DNA from: UBA5109 sp965661005
GTDB lineage: Bacteria; Pseudomonadota; Gammaproteobacteria; Pseudomonadales; Pseudohongiellaceae
NCBI GenBank assembly: GCA_965661005.1
Contig: CBFICB010000005.1
Location: 62,001-126,000, forward strand
Reading direction: 5' to 3'
Length of the DNA stretch: 64,000 bases
Shown here: in pieces, positions 34,204 to 44,045 of the stretch
How positions within the stretch are numbered: position 1 is the first letter of the stretch
Layout of the letters: the number at the start of each line of letters is the position of its first letter
Notes under the pieces: model-generated
What the model saw: only the letters and a program-made list of their open reading frames with translations
Database searches by the model: none
Told to the model about the DNA's origin: nothing
Position numbers and translations under genes: made by a program

Positions 34204-36456
34204 TTAATATCGAAAGGTATAGGTCACTCTTAAAGACAGATCAGAATTTGTCGATGTGAAATTATTATCCTTGTCTCTATCCTGAGCGCCATAATTAAAC
34301 ACCAGTATGGCCTGTTGGCCAGCTTCAGGTATATAAACCAATCGACTGTTTAAGCCCATTAATTCCGAGACATTGTCGTACTGGAGCAAGTTATTCCATG
34401 ACCAACGGGTATTTAATGAAAAATTTGCCTGCAAGTTGATTTGTCGCACTTTAAAATCACCTGCAGGTAATTCGATTGAATTTTCATTATGAGTCAGACC
34501 AAATTCAAGCTGATTATTCGGGCGCCAGGTGAGAGCAGACCGGAATTCCAGATGATCACCATCATAAAACTCCCCGGCCCATACACTTAAATTAGCAGAC
34601 AATTTACGATGGGCACCCGTATTCAGGAAAGCCCTTGCTTCATTGAATGTATAACTGCCTTTCGGGATAACAACAGATCTTGCTCCATCCGAGGCTCTGA
34701 AAATTGTGAAATCATTCACCAGCACTTCCTTGGCTTGAACCAATCTTGCAAAAACTCTGTCTCGGCTTCTGTTAAATAACGAAAGCCTAAGCCCAACATC
34801 TTGAGAACTCAACTCACCAGTTGATAACAGCTCTGCACGATAGCCATCAAGGGTCAAATTATAACTGGCAAAATAACTGCTACTAGGCATCAGGTAAGAA
34901 TATCCCCCTTCGAGTGCATAATCCTGTATGCCAGTGCGATTAACAAAGCCCACGGCTGGATCAAAGTTCTGCTCTACTCGAGTATAGATGCCGGTACCGC
35001 GCCAGCCAGTCCTATTTGGAGTACTTAGCGCGAGGCTATATGCCATATCATCGCCTTGTTTTCCCTCGGTATCAGTTTTTTGTACCCAGGCATTAAGTTC
35101 CACGGTTTTATTATTAGGCAAGCGGGAATTTCGATAACGAAAATCTACGCCATACAAGGTGCTATCCAGGTTTGATTGCGGATCACCATCGGTCATCATC
35201 ACACCCACCTGTGATTCAGACAGAATATTCATCACGGCTCGACCAACAAAAATATCTGTCGCATCCACTCCTGTAGTGATGTCATCATCCTGGGAAATTA
35301 ACAATGAGCCAACATTAAAATTCCCAACCCTGCCACTTAGCTTTCCTCCAACGTTCAGGTCCACAGGGGAGCCGTTTGCACTTAGACCAATGGTACGAGA
35401 GAAAAAAGGCCTGGCATTTTGTTGAGCAGCATTAGGTATCGCTGCGATACCGGTGCCCCAGTTATTAGAAAACCCATAAGTTCCAATCTGACCAAATTCA
35501 AAAATATCTGAATCACGCAGGAAAAAATCTCTTCTTTCCGGAAAAAACAGGGAAAAGCGCGTTAAATTAACCTGGCGGTTATCAACTTCTGCTGCTGAAA
35601 AATCAGTGTTGAGAGTTAATGATGCGTTTAAAGAAGGTGTAACTTTATAAAATAGGTCAAGAGTCGGTTCAAAACTATCTTCAACACCGGCTCCAGGACT
35701 TGGCGCATAAATTTTATCGCGACGTAAGGTGAGTCCTGGAACAATATCCAGCCCCTTTCCCTGTTGTATACCACTTATTCCAGTCGCCACTCCTGAAGTG
35801 CCAGGATTCTGTTGCCTATCACGTGACATCCAGGAAACGCGTTCATCATTCCGTCTGATAATCCGCATAAAATTAATTCCCCAATCTGAATTATCAGGAT
35901 CAAATGACAAAGTCTGAAAAGGGATGCGCATTTCTGTAGTCCAGCCATCTTCAGTTATATTACTCTCACCCTGCCATATTCCGAGCCAGTTAGAGTCAGT
36001 TTCGGTAGGACTGCTATAGATAGCATCCCACCAAACACCATTAGGAGTAATAGCAAAGCGATAACCGCTGCGGCGATTTAGAAAAGGATCCAGTAAAAAT
36101 AGAAAAACATCTTCTTGTGTGACAGCTCCATATTGCTCAAGTGTTTGGGCCGTAATTAAATCAGGATCATCTTCAAACATCTTGGCGCCGACGTAAATGG
36201 CATCCTCGGTATAAAAAATACGCACTTCAGTGCGTTGAGAAGGAGTCGCAAATTCGGTGGGAGTGGTCTGATAAAAGTCGTTGATAAGCCTCGCCTGCTG
36301 CCACACAGCATCATCCAGGATGCCGTCAATAACCGGCGCATTATCGAGCTTGACCATATCAATGGTCTTGGTTGAGCCTAGGGTTGAGGAATCGTTCTGC
36401 GCCCACACATTTGCCGATAATAAAAAAAACAAACAAACAAAAAACTTATAGTTCAT
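34204..36456 (-). CDS. DUF5916 outer-membrane beta-barrel protein with CBM9-like domain
   Basis: The 750 residues start with a signal peptide (about 1-19, cleavage after VWA). A CBM9-like sugar-binding fold follows (about 35-210; APVIDGILDDAVWQQA is characteristic). The remainder (about 230-750) is a DUF5916 region rich in alternating aromatic and polar residues that ends in VTYTFRY, a C-terminal Phe/Tyr pattern typical of outer-membrane barrels. A role in carbohydrate or hydrolase-related surface functions is suspected but not proven. The signal-peptide codons contain a GTTT repeat and a run of eight T. Confidence 0.85.
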   Translation of the reverse strand: MNYKFFVCLFFLLSANVWAQNDSSTLGSTKTIDMVKLDNAPVIDGILDDAVWQQARLINDFYQTTPTEFATPSQRTEVRIFYTEDAIYVGAKMFEDDPDLITAQTLEQYGAVTQEDVFLFLLDPFLNRRSGYRFAITPNGVWWDAIYSSPTETDSNWLGIWQGESNITEDGWTTEMRIPFQTLSFDPDNSDWGINFMRIIRRNDERVSWMSRDRQQNPGTSGVATGISGIQQGKGLDIVPGLTLRRDKIYAPSPGAGVEDSFEPTLDLFYKVTPSLNASLTLNTDFSAAEVDNRQVNLTRFSLFFPERRDFFLRDSDIFEFGQIGTYGFSNNWGTGIAAIPNAAQQNARPFFSRTIGLSANGSPVDLNVGGKLSGRVGNFNVGSLLISQDDDITTGVDATDIFVGRAVMNILSESQVGVMMTDGDPQSNLDSTLYGVDFRYRNSRLPNNKTVELNAWVQKTDTEGKQGDDMAYSLALSTPNRTGWRGTGIYTRVEQNFDPAVGFVNRTGIQDYALEGGYSYLMPSSSYFASYNLTLDGYRAELLSTGELSSQDVGLRLSLFNRSRDRVFARLVQAKEVLVNDFTIFRASDGARSVVIPKGSYTFNEARAFLNTGAHRKLSANLSVWAGEFYDGDHLEFRSALTWRPNNQLEFGLTHNENSIELPAGDFKVRQINLQANFSLNTRWSWNNLLQYDNVSELMGLNSRLVYIPEAGQQAILVFNYGAQDRDKDNNFTSTNSDLSLRVTYTFRY

Positions 36457-36503
36457 ATAATTTATGATGATTTTGCTAAGAGATTAAATGTGGATCTTAT
36501 CGA

Positions 36504-37460
36504 TCAGATTTGACCTAAATCTGCCTGCTTATCTGCATGATAAGAGGATCTAACTAATGGGCCGCTGGCAACATGCCTGAATCCCATTTCCTTGCCAATA
36601 AGCGCATACTCTTCAAACTCATCCGGGTGTACAAAACGTTCTACAGCTAAATGATCTCTGCTCGGCTGGAGATACTGACCCAAGGTAACCATATCAATAT
36701 TGTGAGCTGCCATGTCTTCCATAACCTGAATAACTTCTTCTTTCGTCTCACCAAGCCCTAACATGATCCCAGACTTGGTAAGCACTTGAGGCGCCATTTC
36801 TTTATATTTTTTAAGTAAATTCAATGACCATTGGTAATCAGAACCTGGTCTTACTTTCTTATAGAGTCGAGGAATGCTTTCAAGGTTATGATTAAAAACA
36901 TCTGGTGTTGTGCCGGTAAGAATAGCCAGGGCAACATCCATACGACCTCGAAAGTCCGGCACTAATACTTCAATTTTTATGCCTGGATTCAAGCGTCTAG
37001 TCTCTGCTATACAGCGCGAAAAATGCTCAGCACCGCCATCTCTAAGATCATCACGATCTACCGAGGTCACCACTACATAACTTAATTGCATTTCGGCAAT
37101 GGCTTCTGCCAGTTCTAATGGCTCATTTTCCATCGGTGGATTTGGGCGTCCATGTGCCACATCGCAAAAAGGACACCGTCTGGTACAAATATCACCCAGG
37201 ATCATGAAGGTTGCAGTACCGCCACTAAAGCACTCCCCCAGATTTGGACAGGAAGCTTCTTCGCAGACAGAACTTAGTTTATGTTTTCTTAGCGTACTCT
37301 TGATGTGATCAACTTTCGCCGAAGATCCCATGCGGACACGTATCCAATCTGGCTTGCGGGGCAATTCAGTCGTTGGAATCACCTTGACAGGAATCCGCGC
37401 AACCTTATCGGCACCCCGTAATTTTTCGCCTTGGAGGACTTTTTTCAATTTAGTTGTCAC
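36504..37460 (-). CDS. lipA: Lipoyl synthase
   Basis: LipA is a radical SAM enzyme that inserts two sulfurs into octanoyl groups on the E2 and H proteins. The 318 residues carry the auxiliary cluster motif CEEASCPNLGEC, the radical SAM motif CTRRCPFC and the C-terminal RSSYHADKQ with the serine ligand. No signal or membrane part is present. lipB lies 89 bases upstream on the same strand, as in many gammaproteobacteria, and provides its substrate. Confidence 0.97.
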   Translation of the reverse strand: MTTKLKKVLQGEKLRGADKVARIPVKVIPTTELPRKPDWIRVRMGSSAKVDHIKSTLRKHKLSSVCEEASCPNLGECFSGGTATFMILGDICTRRCPFCDVAHGRPNPPMENEPLELAEAIAEMQLSYVVVTSVDRDDLRDGGAEHFSRCIAETRRLNPGIKIEVLVPDFRGRMDVALAILTGTTPDVFNHNLESIPRLYKKVRPGSDYQWSLNLLKKYKEMAPQVLTKSGIMLGLGETKEEVIQVMEDMAAHNIDMVTLGQYLQPSRDHLAVERFVHPDEFEEYALIGKEMGFRHVASGPLVRSSYHADKQADLGQI

Positions 37461-37549
37461 TCAAAAAAACCTTACTTTGTATTGTACGAATCAAATGAGG
37501 AAAAAGTCAGAATCAAACCCGAATTCGATCTCTATAGATTAGCCGATGA

Positions 37550-38194
37550 TTATATCAGATTTGCCTGTAAAACATGGAGCAGCTTGTCCTGCGTTTGTTG
37601 AAATAAATTTTGATTGGGGCTCTCAACAAGATCAATAAGCTGTGTCGTTTCCATTCCGGCATAGCCACAAGGATTTATATAAGTAAATGGTGTTAGGTCC
37701 ATATCAATATTGAAGCTAAGACCATGATAAGAACATCCTTGTTTAATGCGAAGACCTAAAGCGGCAATCTTGCTTTCATCGACATAAACCCCTGGCGCAC
37801 GAGACCTTGTCTTGCCAACTATTTCATAGTCAGCTAAAACTGAAATAATCGAGTTCTCAATCAGGTCTACCAACTGCCTGATACCAAGCTTATTTCTGCG
37901 CACATCAATCAGCAGGTATACAATCAATTGCCCAGGACCATGATAGGTCACCTGCCCTCCACGATCAGACTTCACCACAGGAATATCATGCGCATTTAGG
38001 ATATGCTCTAACTTGCCTGCCTGACCTAGGGTGAAAACAGGCTCATGTTGCAATAGCCATAGCTCATCAGGAGTATCAGCCGTTCGATTCAGAGTGAATT
38101 CAAGCATTTGTTGCCAAATCAGCTCATAGGGTTGTATCCCCAGAAAGCGTAGCTTGCAGTGCTCTGTTTCAAGCGTCTGTTTGGAGATGCTCAC
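37550..38194 (-). CDS. lipB: Octanoyl-[ACP]:protein N-octanoyltransferase
   Basis: LipB transfers octanoate from acyl carrier protein to lipoyl domains. The 214 residues contain the signature RGGQVTYHGPGQLIVY (about 78-93), KIAALGLRIKQGCSYHG (with the catalytic Lys) and NPCGYAGMETTQL (with the catalytic Cys). It starts 5 bases after ybeD, so the two are likely cotranscribed with lipA. Confidence 0.96.
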   Translation of the reverse strand: MSISKQTLETEHCKLRFLGIQPYELIWQQMLEFTLNRTADTPDELWLLQHEPVFTLGQAGKLEHILNAHDIPVVKSDRGGQVTYHGPGQLIVYLLIDVRRNKLGIRQLVDLIENSIISVLADYEIVGKTRSRAPGVYVDESKIAALGLRIKQGCSYHGLSFNIDMDLTPFTYINPCGYAGMETTQLIDLVESPNQNLFQQTQDKLLHVLQANLI

Positions 38195-38199
38195 GAAGA

Positions 38200-38481
38200 T
38201 TATAAAACCATGTAGACCAGGCCACTAGCCTTCAAATCATCAAACAAGGCCTGAAGTTGCTGGGTACCGGTAGCATAAATAATGACATTTACGGCCAGAT
38301 AATTATTATTCCGGCTCGGTCTAAAACCGACATTTTCATCTCTTAAATCAGGAGCATGGCGACGAATGATCTCAAGGACCACCTCACTGAATTCAGGAAC
38401 ATTTTTCCCCATCACCTTAACTGGATATTCGCAGGGAAACTCGATTGTTACCGAGTCTTCATCTATATGTATATTGTCCAA
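38200..38481 (-). CDS. ybeD: YbeD / DUF493 family protein
   Basis: This is a small cytosolic protein with a ferredoxin-like alpha/beta fold, conserved next to lipB. The start is set at TTG 38481, giving 93 residues (family about 87-95). GTAAGG lies five bases before it and 17 bases separate it from the dacA stop. A longer frame beginning at an ATG at 38535 would overlap dacA by 37 bases and add unconserved residues. EFPCEYPVKVMG and RHAPDLRDENVGFRPS are the family landmarks. The molecular role is unknown; regulation of lipoate metabolism has been suspected from its context. Confidence 0.85.
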   Translation of the reverse strand: MDNIHIDEDSVTIEFPCEYPVKVMGKNVPEFSEVVLEIIRRHAPDLRDENVGFRPSRNNNYLAVNVIIYATGTQQLQALFDDLKASGLVYMVL

Positions 38482-38498
38482 AACAACCTTACAAGTGC

Positions 38499-39710
38499 TT
38501 AATTGAATAAAGCCATAAAGAACAGTGTTAACCAATCCATAATGCGTTTAATCAAACTGCCTCTTTCAATGGTTTCCATGGCAATCACATCACCTTGATA
38601 ATAAACCTGATCATCAAAGCTAACAGTAATCTGACCAAGAATATCACCTGCAGAAATGGGTGCTTTTAATGATTCTTCAATTTGCAAATCGCGCACTAAC
38701 TCATCACCACTGTTATTAGGGATAGTAATAAAAACCTGCTCTTGAACACCGATGTCAACAGAATTACTTTTACCCGACCAGACCTGGCTACTGGATAATA
38801 CTTCATTACCCGTAAAAAGCTCATAGGTCTCATAGAAACGAAAACCATAAGTGAGTAATTTTTGTGCTTCAATCGCTCGCGCATTGACACTATCGGTACC
38901 CATTACCACAGCAATTAAACGCATGCCATCTCGAGTGGCCGATGCAACCAGACAATAGCCTGCGGCGTCAGTGAAACCGGTTTTCATACCGTCAACATTT
39001 CTATCCTGAAATAAAAGAGTATTGCGATTGGGCTGACGAATACCGTTATAAGTGAATTCAGGAACACTATAGATTTCATAATTTTCAGGAAAACGTTCAA
39101 TCAGAGCCTGAGCCAGTATCGCTAAATCTCTAGCCGACATGACATGCTGATCTGCTGGCATGCCATGCGCATTAACAAAATAAGAGTTTTCGAGGCCCAG
39201 CAATGCTGCATGCTGATTCATCATGTCAGCAAAGGCGTCTTCACTGCCTGCAATATGCTCGGCTAGAGCAACACTGGCATCATTACCTGACTGGACAACC
39301 ATGCCATAAATAAGGTCTTCCAAACGAACAGTGGTGCCTTCCTGAATAAACATTTTAGAACCATCCATTTGCCAGGCTTTTACGCTGATATAAACCTCAT
39401 CATCAAGAGAGATGTTGCCGTTTTCCAATTCATTCGCCACAACATAATCTGTCATGATTTTAGTGAGGCTGGCTGGAGCTAAAGGAATATCTGCATTGGA
39501 TTCCACCAGAATATCACCTGTTGTTGCATCCATAAGAACATAGGATGTTGCCGCAATATCAGGAGCTCTTGGAATGATTCTGGCTTGTTGCGCCAATCCG
39601 GTGTTAGCAGCAATAACAAATAGCAGAGCACACAATAATGCCCAGAAAAAATAGTAATTATTAAAATAAAAACCTTTAGTCATAAGCTGTTTATCAATTT
39701 TTACTGGCAT
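38499..39710 (-). CDS. dacA: D-alanyl-D-alanine carboxypeptidase (PBP5/6 family)
   Basis: DacA removes the terminal D-Ala of peptidoglycan pentapeptides in the periplasm. From the ATG at 39710 (GAGGA five bases upstream) it has 403 residues; another ATG two codons earlier lies on top of the ribosome site. It has a signal peptide (about 15-38), the SxxK motif SLTK, the SGN triad and KTG (MKTGFTDAAGYC), then a PBP5-type C-terminal domain and an amphipathic membrane-anchoring helix at the end (LIKRIMDWLTLFFMALF). Confidence 0.95.
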   Translation of the reverse strand: MPVKIDKQLMTKGFYFNNYYFFWALLCALLFVIAANTGLAQQARIIPRAPDIAATSYVLMDATTGDILVESNADIPLAPASLTKIMTDYVVANELENGNISLDDEVYISVKAWQMDGSKMFIQEGTTVRLEDLIYGMVVQSGNDASVALAEHIAGSEDAFADMMNQHAALLGLENSYFVNAHGMPADQHVMSARDLAILAQALIERFPENYEIYSVPEFTYNGIRQPNRNTLLFQDRNVDGMKTGFTDAAGYCLVASATRDGMRLIAVVMGTDSVNARAIEAQKLLTYGFRFYETYELFTGNEVLSSSQVWSGKSNSVDIGVQEQVFITIPNNSGDELVRDLQIEESLKAPISAGDILGQITVSFDDQVYYQGDVIAMETIERGSLIKRIMDWLTLFFMALFN

Positions 39711-39780
39711 GTTCATCCTCTATAATCGCGCAATATGGTCGCTCATCAATCTGGCTTTTGTATGTCTATAACACGTCTTT

Positions 39781-40749
39781 TTACTGTCTGACTCGAAAAG
39801 GTGTTCCCAAGCCTGCATCAATAATTTTCTGTATTAAACTTTCAAGTTGAATTGTCTCATTTAGCGGGCCTAAACGCACACGATGTAGAATATTATTCGG
39901 CCCTTGATTATTATCACTGCGGATAAAAGCTGGTAGTTCAGTTATTGTACTTACGACTGCCACAATATTCTCCGCGCTAGCAAGATTACTAAAGGCCCCA
40001 AGTTGCAGATATTCTTGCCCGGCATCTTCTTCAATACGCTGCCTTTCGGCAGCAATTTCCTCTTGCTCAACTACAGTCATATCATCATTTGAAGCGATAA
40101 TTGGCGCTTGTTGCCTCGCTTGATCCAACCAGGGAGTCAGAGATTCTACATGCACCCTGACAGTACCAATATCCGCATATCCCAGCCTGGTAGCGGCAGC
40201 ATAAGATAAATCAATCAGTCTGTCTTCGTGAAAAGGACCGCGGTCATTAATTCTGACGATTACGCTCTCGCCATTGTCCAAATTCGTCACTCGTGCAAAA
40301 CTGGGAATAGGCAAACTTTTGTGCGCTGCTGTATAGGTAAACATGTCATAGATTTCACCATTGGACGTTAGGTGGCCATGAAATTTTCGTCCATACCAGG
40401 AAGCCCTGCCACTCTCTTGATAACCGACTTCAGTATCCATCACTGTATAACTTTGACCATTAACCTGATAAGGACTCCTGTTTCCCGCCATTGTCCTGTT
40501 CACAGGTTCTGGAACGACTTCTGGAATCCTATTAATGTCTATAAGCTCTAATAAGGGGCTATCGTTCTCCATATCATAGCGGCCTGCATTAGAGTCGACA
40601 GTTGAATTTGAGGAAGGAGAAGAAACGCAAGCTGTCAGAGAAACAGCCAGTAAGATAATAAAAGCTAACTTGTAATGAAGATATTCTGCCATATGGCCAG
40701 TAATAATTATTTGTCCTTTACTTCGTTTAACCCATTCTTTAAACAACAT
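39781..40749 (-). CDS. rlpA: Septal ring lytic transglycosylase RlpA (lipoprotein)
   Basis: RlpA cleaves glycan strands that lack stem peptides. The lipobox SLTAC follows a hydrophobic stretch; a double-psi beta-barrel catalytic domain follows (GRASWYGRKFHGHLTSNG to VRINDRGPFHEDRLIDLS), then an SPOR domain in the last 80 residues that targets denuded peptidoglycan at the septum. The ATG at 40749 overlaps the mrdB stop as TAATG, pointing to coupling. An ATG at 40692 would give a more normal signal peptide, so the start is uncertain. Confidence 0.92.
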   Translation of the reverse strand: MLFKEWVKRSKGQIIITGHMAEYLHYKLAFIILLAVSLTACVSSPSSNSTVDSNAGRYDMENDSPLLELIDINRIPEVVPEPVNRTMAGNRSPYQVNGQSYTVMDTEVGYQESGRASWYGRKFHGHLTSNGEIYDMFTYTAAHKSLPIPSFARVTNLDNGESVIVRINDRGPFHEDRLIDLSYAAATRLGYADIGTVRVHVESLTPWLDQARQQAPIIASNDDMTVVEQEEIAAERQRIEEDAGQEYLQLGAFSNLASAENIVAVVSTITELPAFIRSDNNQGPNNILHRVRLGPLNETIQLESLIQKIIDAGLGTPFRVRQ

Positions 40750-41906
40750 TAATTAGTATATCTGAATGCTGTTTTACCATGACTATGAATAGACATTAGG
40801 ATACCAAAACCCAGCATCAGAGTAACAATAGAAGTACCACCCAAACTTACCAGAGGTAAAGGAACTCCCACTACAGGCAAAATCCCGCTTACCATGCCTA
40901 TATTAACGAACACATAAACAAAAAATGTTAGCGTGATACTCCCGGCGAGTAAGCGTGTGAACATATCATTTGATACAGCCGCTATATATAAGCCTCTAGC
41001 AATTATCGCCAGATAAAGTACCAGTAATAGCAGCCCCCCAGCCAAGCCAAATTCTTCAGCCAACACCGCAACAATAAAGTCAGTCTGCCCTTCCGGTAAA
41101 AAATCCAGTCGAGATTGAACCCCGTTCAACCAGCCCTTACCATAGAGCCCACCAGAACCTATGGCAGTTTTTGATTGAATAATATTCCAACCAGTACCTA
41201 GTGGGTCTTTTTCCGGATTCAGAAAAGTCAAAATACGCTGTTGCTGATAATCTTTTAAATAAAAAATCCACATGGCTGGGATAGATAAAACCCCTGCTCC
41301 AACGGCGGAACCAACCAGCTTCCAGCTTATACCTGACAATAACAAAACAAACACACCAGACACGCCTATAAGCAATGCTGTACCCAAATCAGGCTGCATA
41401 GCAATCAATACAGCAGGTAAGCCCAGCAACACCAAAGACCAAAATATATGCTTAAAGCGCGGCGGAATAGCCCGTCTGGAAAAATAAGCAGCCAAGGTTA
41501 AAGGTAAAACCAGCTTCATAATTTCGGAAGGTTGAAAGCGAGGCAAGCCCGGAAGATCCAGCCAACGCTGGGCACCGTTGGCGGTTGTCCCAAAAAATAA
41601 AACTGCCACTAATAAACTTAAACTGCCCAGATACATTAAGGGAGCCCAACGGCGCATTACCCTGACATCAACCTGAGCAACAATAAACATGACAATAAAA
41701 GCCAAAACTATGAATATAACCTGACGTCTCATATCAGCCTGGTTACCATCTGTTGCGCTATATAAAACCATTAAACCAAAACCGGTCAACACGACAAGGG
41801 CAAACAACAGTGGCAGATCTAAATTTAATTTTTCCCAGATACTTTGGCGCTTTTCAAGATTATTAAAGTCGCCACTAAGCTGCCTGACGAAAGCCGAAGA
41901 ACTCAC
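40749..41906 (-). CDS. mrdB: Rod-shape peptidoglycan glycosyltransferase RodA (MrdB)
   Basis: RodA is the SEDS-family polymerase that makes glycan strands during elongation in complex with PBP2. The 385 residues contain about ten transmembrane helices. Landmarks are PSEIMKLVLPL (the FQPSE region), GWNIIQSKTAIGSGG and the C-terminal GVPLPLVSLGGTS. It overlaps mrdA by 4 bases (ATGA type) and rlpA by one base, so the three genes form one tightly coupled operon. Confidence 0.97.
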   Translation of the reverse strand: MSSSAFVRQLSGDFNNLEKRQSIWEKLNLDLPLLFALVVLTGFGLMVLYSATDGNQADMRRQVIFIVLAFIVMFIVAQVDVRVMRRWAPLMYLGSLSLLVAVLFFGTTANGAQRWLDLPGLPRFQPSEIMKLVLPLTLAAYFSRRAIPPRFKHIFWSLVLLGLPAVLIAMQPDLGTALLIGVSGVFVLLLSGISWKLVGSAVGAGVLSIPAMWIFYLKDYQQQRILTFLNPEKDPLGTGWNIIQSKTAIGSGGLYGKGWLNGVQSRLDFLPEGQTDFIVAVLAEEFGLAGGLLLLVLYLAIIARGLYIAAVSNDMFTRLLAGSITLTFFVYVFVNIGMVSGILPVVGVPLPLVSLGGTSIVTLMLGFGILMSIHSHGKTAFRYTN

Positions 41907-43882
41907 AAGGCCCCCACATTTTCAGTGGCTGAAATAAACTCCTCTTGCTCCAGGCTAATTTCAGGTTCTGGCAAAAACTCGGGTTTTATTTGACCCTGAT
42001 CGTCCAGTAAATAAGCATCTATGATTGTCTTTGCTATAGGCCCTGCCACTCCACTGCCACCTACTCCATGTTCGACAAACACGGCAAGTGCAATAGTCGG
42101 GTTTTCTACTGGAGCAAAGGAAATGAATAAGGCGTGATCGCGATACTGCTCTGGTACTTCTGCATCATTATCAAAGTCTGCAGCCATACCGACTACTTGG
42201 GCTGTTCCGGATTTTCCTGCCATGTGATAGGGCATTTTCTCTAGCATGGCTATATAAGGATAAGCCGCACCATTATTTCGATATCCCCCATCGTCCTTAT
42301 GCACAACATCCTGCATAGCCTGATGCATGAAATCCCAGTCCTCCGGATTTTGCAGACTGACATCGGGAATAGCGCTCTCATGCTGAATATCTTCGCTGAG
42401 CAAACCAACTCTTTTCAATAATATCGGTTGTCTCCAGTGACCCTTATTTGCCAATACCATCGTTGCTGTTGCTAGTTGTAAGGGAGTCGCTTCTGTATAG
42501 CCCTGCCCAATAGCAGAGTTTAATGTTTCACCTGGATACCAGGGCTGGCCAAGGGTTTCCATTTTCCAGCTTCTGGATGGTAATGTGCCCTGGCTGGCTT
42601 GTGAAATATCAATACTGGTGTTTTCACCAAAACCAAATTGGGCAAGAAATTCTGCCATTCGATCTATGCCAAGATCCACAGCCATATCCCAGAAATATAT
42701 ATCGCAGGATTGATAAATAGCCTTGGCCAAGTTAACCAGATCATGCCCTGTTTCTGTCAGCCACCAGGTCCAGTCATGATAAATATGGCTGTCTCCCTCT
42801 AAAATAAAATAACCTGGATCCTGTACCTGATAGTCTTTTGTTCTAACGCCATACTCAAGGCCAGCGAGTCCGATAAAAGGCTTCATTGTAGAGCCAGGGG
42901 CGTATTTGGCTAAAGCGCGATTGAACAATGGTGTTTCTATTGGATCATTTAATGAGGAATATGCCGCCTGGCTGATCCCTCCAACAAATAAGTTAGGGTC
43001 AAATGAGGGCTTACTCACCATAGCAAGAACGCCACCGGTTTCTATATCTAGGGCGACGACGCCACCTCGATAGTCTCCTAAAGCTTCCCATGCAGCCAGT
43101 TGCAGCTTACTGTCAAGATGCAGAATCAGATCTTCACCGGGAACAGGGTCAGTCCTATCAAGCACATTCATGATCTGACCTCGTGCATTCTTTTCAACCG
43201 TTTCATATCCTACCTGACCATGCAGTATAGGCTCATAAAACCTTTCAATTCCGGTTTTACCTATTTGGTGCGTACCACGATATTCTTCTGCATTGAGGCT
43301 TCTTAGCTCTTCTTCGGTAATACTGCTGAGATAACCAAGAGCATGCGCAACAGGAGCGCCCAAGGGATAGTTTCTGACAAGCTGAGCTTCTACTTGAAAG
43401 CCAGGCAGACGATATTGATTTACCGCCAGTCTGGCGATTTCTTCTTCACTTAAGGCATAGCTTATCGGTACCGACGAAAATGGGACGCTACGGCGACGTG
43501 AACGCTGTCTGTATTCTGCTACTTCTTCATCTGAAAGTTCGATTAAGTTCTGAATCAGACCAATACTGGCATCCATATCTCTTACATTTTCCCGAACAAC
43601 CGTCAAATTGAAACTGGGCTTGTTATCGGCAAGTAATACGCCATTGCGATCAAAGATTAAGCCTCTGGTAGGCGCGATGGACTGGCTATAAATTCTATTT
43701 TTATCCGAGGCTGTTGAATAAAACTCGTATTGATAAATTTGCAGGTAAATAAGACGGGAAATTAATAAGGCAATAAGACCCAGAGCAATTAAGCCGCCGA
43801 TAAGCAAGCGGGACAGAAATATCTGCCTTTCTTGGTTGTGATCTTTCAGGGTGATATCGTTAATCATAAGTGATAACACCAT
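41903..43882 (-). CDS. mrdA: Penicillin-binding protein 2 (elongation transpeptidase)
   Basis: PBP2 cross-links peptidoglycan in the rod complex with RodA. The 659 residues have one membrane helix (about 27-47), a PBP dimerisation domain (about 60-230) and the transpeptidase domain with STMKP (SxxK), SCD in the SxN position and KSGTAQ (KTG-type). The start is uncertain: ATG codons at 43882 and 43867 both lack a good ribosome site. rlmH, rsfS and nadD, which usually precede it, are not upstream. Confidence 0.95.
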   Translation of the reverse strand: MVLSLMINDITLKDHNQERQIFLSRLLIGGLIALGLIALLISRLIYLQIYQYEFYSTASDKNRIYSQSIAPTRGLIFDRNGVLLADNKPSFNLTVVRENVRDMDASIGLIQNLIELSDEEVAEYRQRSRRRSVPFSSVPISYALSEEEIARLAVNQYRLPGFQVEAQLVRNYPLGAPVAHALGYLSSITEEELRSLNAEEYRGTHQIGKTGIERFYEPILHGQVGYETVEKNARGQIMNVLDRTDPVPGEDLILHLDSKLQLAAWEALGDYRGGVVALDIETGGVLAMVSKPSFDPNLFVGGISQAAYSSLNDPIETPLFNRALAKYAPGSTMKPFIGLAGLEYGVRTKDYQVQDPGYFILEGDSHIYHDWTWWLTETGHDLVNLAKAIYQSCDIYFWDMAVDLGIDRMAEFLAQFGFGENTSIDISQASQGTLPSRSWKMETLGQPWYPGETLNSAIGQGYTEATPLQLATATMVLANKGHWRQPILLKRVGLLSEDIQHESAIPDVSLQNPEDWDFMHQAMQDVVHKDDGGYRNNGAAYPYIAMLEKMPYHMAGKSGTAQVVGMAADFDNDAEVPEQYRDHALFISFAPVENPTIALAVFVEHGVGGSGVAGPIAKTIIDAYLLDDQGQIKPEFLPEPEISLEQEEFISATENVGAL

Positions 43883-44045
43883 AATTGGAGGTCAAATTAA
43901 GCATTTATATAAACAATGTGTAGGATATACGCCCAATCAATGAATGTCCAAAATTTAGAACACAAAATCACCCAAAAATTCCATCAATTTAGGGAACTTA
44001 GAAGCAAAACAGAAAGAATTTATGAATAAAAGGCGCTAACTGGAC

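Noticed and set aside
38482..38535. Longer ybeD reading frame starting at 38535
   Set aside because: It would overlap dacA by 37 bases; the TTG at 38481 has a ribosome site and gives the usual family length.
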